Below, piece by piece: positions 18,909 to 27,310 of a stretch of DNA of 29,747 nt. Within the stretch, counting starts at the first letter, position 1. The number at the start of each line of letters is the position of its first letter. A model generated the notes under the pieces. It saw nothing but the letters and a program-made list of their open reading frames with translations. It was not told the origin of the DNA and did not search any database. The stretch covers positions 945,265 to 975,011 of the forward strand of contig BFEA01000123.1 of the NCBI GenBank assembly GCA_003427395.1, given 5' to 3'. This DNA comes from Chara braunii (taxonomy: Eukaryota > Streptophyta > Charophyceae > Charales > Characeae). The position numbers were made by a program, and so were the translations under genes.

Positions 18909-19261
18909 CTGCATAGCACGGCGAATGTGTTCGCGCCCCTTCATGTTTGCTCGAACGTGTTCGCGCGTTCGCGGAAACAGCTCGCGAACATGTTCGGGCG
19001 AACATAATTTTTTTTCGTAAAAAAGAAAATTAAAAAAAAAAAAGTTTTTTTGTTATTTATTTTTAACTCATGATTGGCTACGAATTTGAACATGACTCCA
19101 AGGCAAAAGTTTCTTGTATTGTTATTTTACATAATATATATTGTTTTCAGATTTTTCTGAGAATTTTTTTTTTTTTTTTTTAATATTTTTTATGTTCGGG
19201 TTCGAAGGGTTTTGGGCGCTTGTTCGCGTTCGCCTCCGAACGCGAAGACGGTGCTACGTAG
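18909..19261. mobile_element. Element C: 353-bp non-autonomous element with GTTCG clusters
   Basis: Ends CTGCATAGCAC (left) and CTACGTAGCAC (right, read inward; 9 of 11 match). Seven GTTCG/CGAAC lie at 18929-19003 and five at 19194-19241 around an AT-rich core with long A and T runs. Excision with one GGGTACAC restores the LINE frame through AIIKGVH-SLKEQLE. It shares its core with element B but not the subterminal motif. Confidence 0.9.
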
Positions 19262-19269
19262 GGGTACAC
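19262..19269. repeat. Target duplication GGGTACAC of element C, right
   Basis: Partner of 18901-18908. Confidence 0.93.
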
Positions 19270-20504
19270 AGCTTAAAGGAACAACTAGAAAGTATATAAG
19301 AAAGTGTCCCTCTGAAATTAGAGCTCTTGCTAAAATCCGAAAGCAAATGGTCAGTAGGGGACTGGGCGACAAAAAAGCAGCCATCCCTTCCGACCGACGG
19401 GTACAAGCTGGTCAAAATATTGGACACTGAGGAAAGCAAGGCGGAGTTTATGTCATTCAAATTGACAGACTTGCACAAAACCTGGGCAAAACAAGGCAAA
19501 ACAGTGGAGCGAAGGACAATATTAGAACTTAAAGAGCTCAAAAAGGTCAGAGCATGCTCACCTAGACTCAGTCGTAAAGGATCCCTAACCAATGTCCCAG
19601 GCCAGAAGAAAACTTGGATCTATAGACCCGATCAGGACATAAGAGATTTGGAAGTAGACCCAACGAAATGGGGCTGGATAATCCCCAGCAGCGAGGGAGG
19701 AGCTAGAAAACTCACAGCGCTCTAGGACTATGAGGTCAAAGCAGGGTATAGACTAACAAATCAAACGAAGGACCCCCAACCGACTATATCAGAAAGATGG
19801 AAGAAAAATCTGGGAGAAAAACGCAGAACGGGCAGGCAAAATTCCATGAAACCAGTATGCCAACATAAGACCAACAAGGATCAGAAGCCTACAATGGCTA
19901 ATTATATACTGGGCGGTCCCGGTCAATCAATGGTTGGGAATAAGAAAGAAGCAAGAGGTCTGGTGTAAAGTATGCAATGAGAATGTTGAAGAAACATTGA
20001 CGCACTGCTTGATACACTGCCAGCGGGCTCAAGAACTTTGGGGTAGAACCAGCGCGTTGTGGGCCAAACTTACAGGACAGGTATACCCTTCAAATATAAT
20101 TTATTTACTATCAGGAAGGAAAGAAGATGAGGATCTTGAAGAAGAGGACGCGGTGCTGGGAAGCCTATTGAGAAGAGCGACCCTGTGGGCAATCTGGAAA
20201 GCGAGGTGCAAAGGCACCTTGGCGGGACAAAATATCAGCGCAGAAGAGAAGTGGTCCGAAATCAAAGACATAGCACAAACAGAGATAAGAGCCCAATGGA
20301 GCAGGGAACAAAAAACACAGCAGAGAATTATCCAACCAGATAAGCGGGAGCCAGCGGAACTTTGAAAGAATCTGGCTAAGTGAGAAGTTGAGAACAGATT
20401 CGCAGAAATAGAGAAGGGCAAAATGATATTCAAAATCTGGGACTAAAACAAAAAGCAAAGGACTAGTGGAGAGAAGATGGGCCATCAGACGTCACAGAGG
20501 GTAT

Positions 20505-20740
20505 CCAAGAAGATTTAATGCACTGCCTAATTCAAAGTAGTGAGGCGACGGAATACTGGGCTCGAGTTTCAGCGGGATGGATTCTACACTTCAATGCTCC
20601 CTTCCCCAAGCACCCCTTTCAAACCCTCTCCTGGAGTAACATTCCAAATCTGTTTCAAAAGTCAGAAAGATTGTGGTTCAGACTGATTAGGAAGGTGGCA
20701 CCCAAGATCATCTGAAAGGAAAGAGGCTACGGGACTGTCA
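20505..20740 (+). pseudogene. Second LINE C-terminal fragment
   Basis: Reads MHCLIQSSEATEYWARVSAG, then FPKHPFQTLSWSNIPNLFQK and SERLWFRLIRKVAPKII, followed by TGA and KERG. The HCLIQSSEA-x-x-YW pattern matches the second half of the RVT zinc finger seen at 19964-20040, yet the rest differs. It is therefore either a fragment of another LINE family or a continuation of the same tail after rearrangement. The TGA stands where a Trp would fit. Confidence 0.6.
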
Positions 20741-21481
20741 AGGGTCAGCCCAACTCAAGAGAGAAGGTACGGGCGCAGTCAAGATATATGCTACAGGGTA
20801 GTACAGGCTAAATTCCGGGTAGCAGACAGAGATGAAGGCAGACGAGGCCCGAGGTTGAGGATCAGCAAGAGAAGGTCAGGAAGAAGTTTTAATGGGCAGG
20901 GATTGGAGAACGGCAAAGTGACAGAGTTCCGGAATGTTCGAGTATGCTGAAAAGAATGGCACAACTCAGAAACAGGAGGGAGAGCCCAGAACACACCCGA
21001 AGCGGATAAGAGGATGAGCTGAAGTGATAAAATTACAATTCAGGCCACTCGAGCGGTCAAAGACAAGGCAAACTGGTAGCCTCAGAAAAAATATCTCAAG
21101 GCGAGGGTTTAGGGTTTAGGGTTTTGAAGGTGCTTTGATAATGAGAGATAAGGATGAATAGGGGGAGAAGGACGATATGGATAAGGTTGAAGTCTCGAAG
21201 CTCAAGGATTATCCAGAGTTTAACGGTAAGCTCTTTCTTGCGGTCATGGGTTTATCTGGCAGATCTAGGGGGCAGATCTGAGAGGAAAGAACGAAACACG
21301 GCAAGCTGGCAGTGAATCCTCCAGAAGGCCGCAGTAATCAATGCTGCCCAGGGGTCCTCCGGCCAGACGGGAGGAAGCGTGTGGGTTCTATGATGTAATG
21401 TTTATTCTGACTTGCCTGTGGAATAGGAACCGGACTGCTGCTCCCCAGAATGGAAAGGAGCCGGGTCCATAAGGCCCTGTT

Positions 21482-21489
<8 letters not shown>
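20741..21489. other. Unassigned, with a short TTTAGGG tract
   Basis: About 750 bases without a convincing frame. It may be LINE 3' untranslated sequence. The only recognisable item is 21104-21125. Confidence 0.4.
21104..21125 (+). repeat. Short interstitial telomere-type repeat
   Basis: AGGGTTTAGGGTTTAGGGTTTT: about three units of the plant-type TTTAGGG telomere repeat, embedded in non-repetitive sequence. Confidence 0.8.

Positions 21490-21517
<28 letters not shown>
21490..21517 (+). repeat. Poly(A) tract of 28 bases
   Basis: An uninterrupted A run preceded by GTTTTCTTTTT. It could be the 3' tail of a non-LTR insertion, possibly the LINE itself or a short retroposed fragment. I found no matching target duplication. 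Confidence 0.9.
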
Positions 21518-21518
<1 letters not shown>

Positions 21519-22480
21519 TGCCAATGCAACGACTCGGAGGGAAGCAGCCCTGTAGATGCCTTCGAACTTCATCACCGGGGTCATAGCACCGTCGGGTGCA
21601 GTAGGCTAGTAGCCACGTAAGCAAAAGGAGAGGCAAGAGCACATCCGGAACACACGAGTTGAAAGGAGTATGGGTTGAAAGCGCTCCTGCTAGAAGGGTT
21701 ACCACATCTCATGTCAAGACATAACCAACAATTTAAAGCCAAACGCGGCTTAGCAGACAGGCGTTATAGCCAGGGGGAGTGTGCACATGATGAGCAGTAT
21801 GGGAGTGACATTTAACATCGAAATATATTCACACAGCCATGGACTTGAAGGGTGAGAGTTCCAAGTCAACCACAGCCATGGAGTGGGGGGAGGGATGGGA
21901 ACATGGAGGAGGACCAATATTCAATTACAGGGACTCAGAAATGATGGCACACGGAAGTAGAAATGATCAGAAAAAAAAAGAGGAGAAAAGCATAGGAGAA
22001 GTGGGTAAAGGCCAGAGGGACAACCGGGAAGCGTCTCAACTTGAAGAAGCACCTATTTGTGACAAGGGCGAGCTAGGGCAAAGGGAAACAGCAGCATTGA
22101 GCCTTTGGCCACTCGTTGACCCACTGGATTCCGTTATCCCTCCTCGGACCTTCAGCTATATTGGGCAAAGAAATCTCGGAGTCCCTCCACTTTAGAACCA
22201 ACAGAGGAATAGGAGATAAAGCAGAATCAAAGAGCAATGCAATGAACCTCACAATTCCACTCGAACTCGAACATGCAAGGTGAGAGCATTCACATGAAAG
22301 TTCACACCACCCCTGAGAGATAATGCAATAATCAGCACGAGATGTATTTCCACTCAACGACATCATGATGATAAAACACAATTGGAGAGTTCAAGTATTC
22401 AGCAGCAACAGCCGCCACTCAACATTGCAATCTTGGCACAGGTACGTGACACTGTTCGACTCCCCCTCCCTCTATGTCTG
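21518..22480. other. Unassigned region with one unrecognised open frame
   Basis: Nearly 1 kb. The longest plus-strand frame (21839-22195, 118 codons, starts MDLKGESSKSTTAMEWGEGW) is charged, glycine-rich at its start and has no motif I know. Minus-strand frames overlap it. I would not call a gene. Confidence 0.3.
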
Positions 22481-22481
22481 G

Positions 22482-22482
<1 letters not shown>

Positions 22483-22535
<53 letters not shown>

Positions 22536-22536
22536 N

Positions 22537-22601
<65 letters not shown>

Positions 22602-22615
22602 CCTCTCTCTCTCTC
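22483..22615. repeat. (CT)n microsatellite
   Basis: CT run of about 130 bases with one ambiguous base at 22536 and a CCCC interruption near 22599. Confidence 0.97.
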
Positions 22616-23220
22616 TTGATTCCCAGGATCTACCTTTAATACACTGTGTGGAGCTTCCCTAAGCCTTGCGGCTATGGTCTCCGTCTTCCCCCTCCGTCTA
22701 TCCCTAACAATGGCTGATTCCCTCCTCCCAACGCTTGCTTCAACTTCAGTGCTGTCTGCAGTCCAGGTCACGTGATCGCACAAGCAACCAGCAGCGCTTC
22801 TGAAACTTTGTGAGTGAACTGTTACAGTGTATTGGCCTTGGCACTGTAGCAGCTATGAATAGCTGCAGTTGACTGTATGTGCCTGCTTCGGACCAATACC
22901 GGTTGCCCGCTTGCCGAAATTGGTGTTCCGAAAGCCTCCGGACTTTCTTGGGATGCTGCTGCAAAATTTGACTTTGGGACTGGACTTCCTCTACCGGTAC
23001 TTGCAGACTTTTATCTACCTGCGACATTTCGGTACGCGACTCCTATCGATCTATGACGTTTCAACTTACGGACCCTAGGACTTGGCCTACTGGGACAGCC
23101 TGGGACCAGGACCAATTGCCACTCTGGGACCAGGACTTGGGGGCTGACAGCATGAAATCCCTTCAGCGATTTTGTCCATTACTGAATTCAGGCAAGAGCT
23201 ACAGTGGCTCCTAGTTAAAG
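22616..23220. other. Unassigned stretch before a gypsy fragment
   Basis: About 600 bases with no gene. CTGGGACCAGGAC occurs twice near 23099 and 23124. By position it could be leader or LTR of the gypsy copy that follows, but no partner LTR was found. Confidence 0.35.
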
Positions 23221-23768
23221 ATGCCAAGAGGAGTGGAATCCCTTCAGGGACTCCGGGACCAGTATGCTCAAATCATTGTGTTTTGTCGACTTAACATCAC
23301 TCCACTGCATCATGTTGGCATTTTCAATTTTTCGCATTGGTGTATGTTCCGCATGAGCAAAAAGGAAGTTGTCATGATTCACAAGGAGTTGAACGTCTTA
23401 GTTGCGAAAGGGCGGATCGCCACAAACAAGCAGCTTGCCACACCTTGTTTCACGCGGAGCTCTCCTCACCCAACAGAAGAACAGGGATTTGTGCCTTAGA
23501 ACCATAAGCTCAATGCGCAAACTGTAAAGATTGATGGCCGTCCCCCATCCATTGACAATCTTCTTGAGCGATTGGGCGATGCCAAGTACTTTTCCAAGTG
23601 GTACCTCAAGTCGGGTTATCATCAAACTGATATCCGTCTGCAGGATTGCTACAAGACCACGTTTAAGATGTGGTGTGGGCAGGTCGAATGGGTAGTGATG
23701 CTATATGGCCTCACCAATGCCTCGACCACCTTCCAAGCGGCCACACAACGAGGTTTCATCAGTGCAGT
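23221..23768 (+). pseudogene. Gypsy reverse transcriptase fragment
   Basis: One frame with a single internal TAG (23497-23499) shows the RT start: FRMSKKEVVMIHKELNVLVA, then DGRPPSIDNLLERLGDAKYF, SKWYLKSGYHQTDIRLQD, and VVMLYGLTNASTTFQAATQR. The Asp of the usual KxDLKSGYH block is Tyr here. The frame is lost before the YxDD catalytic box, at the ACGG/CCGT cluster beginning at 23772, and I cannot find the rest of this pol gene to the right. It is on the opposite strand to the other two gypsy copies. Confidence 0.85.
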
Positions 23769-23771
23769 CGT

Positions 23772-23827
23772 ACGGGGGATGTCCTTACGGGCCGTCTGGA
23801 CGGACGGTCAGACGGCCGTACGGCCGT
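23772..23827. repeat. ACGG/CCGT palindrome cluster
   Basis: Nine ACGG or CCGT in 56 bases, including two abutting ACGGCCGT palindromes and the stem GCCGTCTG/CAGACGGC. It resembles the subterminal clusters of elements A-C and E, and sits where the gypsy RT breaks. No matching right-hand cluster or CTRYGT end was found. Confidence 0.7.
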
Positions 23828-23853
23828 ATGGACGCCCCTGTACAAGGGTGCCA

Positions 23854-23899
23854 GGGGCTGGTGGGGGGGTGTTGGTGGGGGTTTGCCGCCTTGGGGGGG
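23854..23899 (+). other. Putative G-quadruplex
   Basis: Four runs of 4, 7, 5 and 7 G's within 46 bases fit the G-quadruplex pattern, though the loop before the last run is 11 bases. Confidence 0.55.
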
Positions 23900-23946
23900 T
23901 AGTAGAGGTGGCAGGGACACCCTGTGTGTATATATATATGTCACAG

Positions 23947-24114
23947 CCCCTCGTTTGTTGTCCTCTTCTCTCTCTGCCTATGGTTTACCGGGTAGTTCTG
24001 TTTGTGACGATATATATCGTCACAAACAGATATATATATATATATATATATCGTCAAATAGAACTGCCCGGTAAACCGTAGGCAGAGAGGGAGAAGAGGA
24101 CAACAAACGAGGGG
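23947..24114. repeat. Large foldback (inverted repeat) with (TA)n centre
   Basis: Arms 23947-23998 and 24061-24114 are near-perfect complements of about 52 bases. Between them lies a perfect 34-bp palindrome (23997-24030) and a (TA)n run. The right arm is followed by ambiguous bases, so the outer end is unresolved. Confidence 0.93.
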
Positions 24115-24159
24115 NTGTGNNANACTNTNTNNTNNNNGTNTNATATATATATATATATN

Positions 24160-24211
<52 letters not shown>
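24115..24211. repeat. Ambiguous bases and (AT)n microsatellite
   Basis: 24115-24142 contains many unresolved bases, then an (AT)n run to 24211 with one N. Confidence 0.9.
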
Positions 24212-24215
<4 letters not shown>

Positions 24216-24241
24216 GTATTGGTGAAAAATGAAAAAAATAA

Positions 24242-24261
24242 AATTGATTGATTGATTGATT
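24242..24261. repeat. Short (TTGA)n tract
   Basis: Four to five TTGA units, the complement of the (CAAT)n type at 13860-13967, followed by a similar CAACAAAAAAA flank. Confidence 0.85.
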
Positions 24262-24304
24262 CAACAAAAAAAGTCGCTCCCATCAACGTGCAGCAGTGGG
24301 AGGG

Positions 24305-24418
24305 AGCAGGAGCAGGCCAGGGAGGCAGCAGGAGCAGGCCAGGGAGGCAACGGAAGCGGGGGAGGCAGCGGGAGCGGTCCAGGATGGCACAGAGCGGGAG
24401 CGGGGTAGGCAGCGAGCA
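24305..24418. repeat. GGGAGGCAGC-type minisatellite
   Basis: A 22-bp unit is repeated perfectly at 24305-24326 and 24327-24348, followed by degenerate copies to about 24418. Confidence 0.9.
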
Positions 24419-24427
24419 GAGTATGTA

Positions 24428-24475
24428 CGTGTGTGTGTGTGTGCGTGTGTGTGTGTGTGTGTGTGTGCGTGTGTT
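24428..24475. repeat. (GT)n microsatellite with GC interruptions
   Basis: GT run with two GCGT interruptions. Confidence 0.95.
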
Positions 24476-25876
24476 ACATGCTGAGCCCGCCACACGAGCC
24501 CCGTTTTGGGGGCCCGACTGTTGTTTGGGTCCCCCAGGCTGTGCGCCCATTTTTTGCGCACGACCTGGAGGCCCACGGCCAGCCTCGTGGGCCAGGCACG
24601 TTTGCTCTGCCATCCAGGTTCTCTTTTTCTTTAGTCAGCATTAAATTTTTATTTATTTATTTATTTGTTTATTATTTTGCTGACTATTCGTCTGTTCTAT
24701 TTTTGTCTGTTCCAGAGTGTCGTTCCGGACTTTGCAGTATGTCCGAACAGACTATTGTTTTTTCGGACTGGGACCACGTTTTGGGGTCTCTGGGAGGCCA
24801 AGTTCCTGACTGGGCCGTCTTAGGCCAGATTCTGAGTCGTCCAGTAGTGGACTTCTCCTGCTGCATCAGCAGGAGAGCCTGGACCCAGGCATGCCATTTT
24901 TAGGCGTAGGACCAGGAGCAGGACTTGGGCCTGCAATCTGGGCCATTGATTGGACTTAGGATCCGACAGCCCAGATTACATACTGTGGCATTGCAGCCAG
25001 GCCCAGCTCTATATCTAGCTGGGCCAGTCCAGTTCCTGGACAGACAGGAGTTCTCCCACTCCATTGGGTGACATGATGTCGGAGCAGTGCGCTATTTCCA
25101 GCGCTGCGCTGTTGTAGATGTAGAGGTAGGGGCGTAGGAGTTAGGAGAGGTGAGTGAGGGAGAGGGTGTGGTCATACCTGCGAGGTGCGGACAGCTTACC
25201 TTGGGGCCATAGCTGGTTCCTTAGCCAGCGACCTGCAGAACAGAGAGGCACGCCAGCTCGTCAGTTTGTGGCAGCAGTTACCTGCAGGTGAGGCAGTGGA
25301 GAGGTCGGTATCTTCTTCTTCTTCCTGCTCTCGCCCTCCATATCTTCCTTCTTCCTCTGCTTCTCCTTCCTCTTCTTCTTCGTCCTTCAGAGAGAGAGAG
25401 AGAGAGAGATTACAGGCAGAGGACCAGAGGTTACGTCGGGCTATGGGGCCCAGGATCTGATTCGACATCACAGGGGCAGACATTGATTGTACATTCGACA
25501 GGGAGGCTCAGACTCTTTTTGGGCTGCGCTATCGCAATCTCGGTCTTTTCCCTCATCTCAATCTTTGGTCTTGCTCTTCCTCCATCCCCTCAGCTGTGGT
25601 TTCTCCTCATGTGCGTGGTCAAGGAGGGACCTTTCTTGGTCCCTCCCTTCTCTCTCACATGTGTGGTGTGTGATGGGCTGAGTCGAGTCACTGTCCGACA
25701 GGCCAGGTCATATCTTTTAGCTTTCCGCTGCGCTACATTGTGCTATTTTGTGTGTATATGGATGCACATTGCTTGTTGATGCTTCATTGCTGCTGAATTG
25801 TCCATTCGAGTCGTTATCATCACTTTGCTGATCCTTTGGGTCCATTTACATCACTCGGACTATTCCTAGTATGCAT

Positions 25877-25878
<2 letters not shown>
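24476..25878. other. Unassigned region with a pyrimidine/purine switch tract
   Basis: About 1.4 kb. It starts with GGGCC-rich sequence (24490-24596) and an ATTT-rich stretch (24640-24680). A pyrimidine tract at 25310-25388 passes directly into (GA)n at 25389-25409, able to fold back. Open frames (for example 25185-25460, starting MRTAYLGAIAGSLASDLQNR) encode serine runs from this tract and show no known domain. Confidence 0.4.
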
Positions 25879-25938
<60 letters not shown>

Positions 25939-25942
25939 GCGT

Positions 25943-25973
<31 letters not shown>
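25879..25973. repeat. (GT)n microsatellite with GCGT block
   Basis: GT run of 95 bases with four GC interruptions near 25934-25952. Confidence 0.97.
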
Positions 25974-26157
25974 GCATGCGTGTGCATATGAGTTAGGCGT
26001 GACTACGACATGTCACGCTCAAGCGGCTCGAAAAAACATTCAGCACACTGTGAACAAGGTGCAAGTCGCGGGGTTGATTTTCAACGTGGCAGGGTAATAC
26101 CTTTTCGTGTGTCCAGTTTGTGGTGAGGGTAATAAAGAGCCGCTAAGTCAAAAGCAA

Positions 26158-26669
26158 CCATATATAAGAAAGTAGCAAGACGAAGTGAGGGGAGTGGGGT
26201 TTGTCTCCCTTTTTTGAAAGCGGACAAGCAAGAATACATACAGACATTCATCAGGGTTCAATATGACCCAATGTTCTCTTGAAACTTTTCAGCAAGTAGG
26301 TGTATGGCTAACATATATGCATGGACCTCCAAGCATCCCCATCATCGCAAGCATTCCTGGAAAGGACCATTCTCTAGAAGGAGACCAACATGAATGGTTT
26401 GCAAGCATAAATTCCTCAAAAAGTTCAGAATACAACATCCCAAAGATAATTTTGGATACCAATTTTTATTCATAACGCAACCCGTAGTACCAGATAATCC
26501 GCTTCCCATAACGGGGAAGGAAGGAGGGGAGCAGGCATTTCTTCACACCTCCATTGCTTCTGCTTCAGACGTACGAAGAAAAGGGGTTGAAGAGGAAAAA
26601 AAGTGTAGTACCCCAATTGGTAAGCACATAGGAAAAAGGAGGCAACTTAAAGAATTACAAGCTTGAGGG
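26158..26669 (+). other. Possible remnant of an unknown gene (TATA-like box plus broken ORF)
   Basis: ATATATAAG at about 26160 looks like a TATA box. A Met at 26263 begins MTQCSLETFQQVGVWLTYMH and runs 70 codons. A frame that overlaps it by about 80 bases continues to 26666 with FITQPVVPDNPLPITGKEGG, ASDVRRKGVEEEKK and KRRQLKELQA, a basic end. Either a frameshift or an intron could join them. The family is not recognised. It abuts the truncated 3' side of a minus-strand gypsy copy, so it may equally be part of another repeat. Confidence 0.25.
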
Positions 26670-26689
26670 GGGCACCCCATTAGGGCAAA

Positions 26690-26992
26690 CAAGCATACAT
26701 AGTCAAAAAAGAAGGGCGAGACGTATAAGCGGCAAACACTGGCCAACGTCTTGTGGAAGCCCGTATGACCGACAACTGCCTGATCATGGAAATCTACTAC
26801 GGCCTGGATGCGGAGCTGTTTAATGTAGGGAACATATATATGTGGTTTAAACCCAGATCTACCATGCCAATACACGAGACCGGTCTCACCAAGGCAGTAT
26901 AATAAAGGAATGGTCTTGCCACTCCGCACAATTGCGTGGATGTCGCGATAATCCGGACAGTGGCAGTACTGAGTGTGATATGTATCTATCAT
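26690..26992 (-). pseudogene. Gypsy copy 2, integrase zinc-finger region
   Basis: QLRIQAVVDFHDQAVVGHTG followed by FHKTLASVCRLYV matches the H-x-H part of the integrase H2C2 finger; the Cys pair and the DDE core are absent because recognisable gypsy sequence ends near 26690. Upstream residues (YCHCPDYRDIHAIVRSGK) form the linker from RNase H. Confidence 0.7.
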
Positions 26993-27040
26993 TGACTGAT
27001 CAACGATGGTGAGTGAGATGGAAGCAAGGTGGATGGGTTC

Positions 27041-27310
27041 CTAATTGTGGTCAGGACGGCGGGACATGGCATCGACGACGCGGTTCATTTCACCTTTAAT
27101 AGGTTGAGTGGTGAAACTTAACTCAGATAAATCACGCCACCAACGTGCTTGTAGAGAGAAAGCTTGGACTTTGTGAGAAATGCGTGGACAACATAGTGAT
27201 CCATGGGCATCGTGAAAGACACCTTGTGCAAGTAATAATGCCAGTGTCGGGTAGCATATGAAGGGACGATCAAAATTAGGAAGGCGAAGAACTAGTACAC
27301 AAGTTACCAC
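27041..27310 (-). pseudogene. Gypsy copy 2, RNase H region
   Basis: LPNFDRPFICYPTLALLLAQ leads toward the RNase H start, but the Asp expected soon after (TDAS in the family) is lost. SLQARWWRDLSELSF, TTQPIKGEMNRVVDAMSRRP matches the end of RNase H with its last Asp. The middle is shortened, so an internal deletion or shift is likely. Confidence 0.75.

Larger units (their letters stand above)
10739..20365 (+). mobile_element. LINE (L1-like non-LTR retrotransposon), decayed and interrupted
   Basis: A two-ORF non-LTR element on the plus strand. ORF1 has a CCHC knuckle; ORF2 has an AP-type endonuclease, an RT with LINE-type blocks, and a C-terminal RVT zinc finger. Three short DNA elements (A, B, C) sit inside it; without them and their duplications it would be about 7.4 kb. 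It carries many stops and several frameshifts. The left end is set at the first ORF1 ATG and the right end at the last recognisable ORF2 codon; the untranslated ends, a poly(A) tail and a target duplication were not identified with confidence. Confidence 0.9.
18348..20365 (+). pseudogene. LINE ORF2, C-terminal region with RVT zinc finger
   Basis: Continues after a TGA at 18346-18348 with KVAWKYITRPKS, GGLGILSPIAQFQALQLKW, the usual post-RT block. The frame changes near 18755, reads WMSNGILKFDHLWISGENRW to IIKGVH, is split by element C, and resumes SLKEQLESI, then after a stop SESKWSVGDWATKKQ. It ends with CKVCNENVEETLTHCLIHC and a following W near 19964-20040, the zf-RVT finger, then a charged tail to a TGA at 20363-20365. 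One ambiguous base lies at 18395. The finger is thought to help bind the element RNA. Confidence 0.85.

Noticed and set aside
21335-21517. A SINE ending in the 28-base poly(A)
   Set aside because: I found neither A/B promoter boxes nor a matching target duplication, so only the poly(A) tract is annotated.
22365-22783. Leu-Ser or Arg-Glu repeat proteins near 22365-22783
   Set aside because: They are pure translation of the (CT)n microsatellite in different frames.
23772-24481. Element spanning the ACGG cluster to a right end near 24481
   Set aside because: GCATGTAACAC read inward at 24471-24481 partly fits the end consensus, but no right-hand ACGG cluster and no target duplication exist.
24476-24900. 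A further motif-cluster element with GGGCC motif and ATTT core
   Set aside because: There is GGGCC-rich sequence then AT-rich sequence, but no matching cluster on the right and no inverted ends.
22920-25060. A pair of LTRs around the plus-strand gypsy fragment
   Set aside because: Words such as GGACCAGGAC recur near 23100 and 24910, but there is no continuous alignment and no TG...CA ends.
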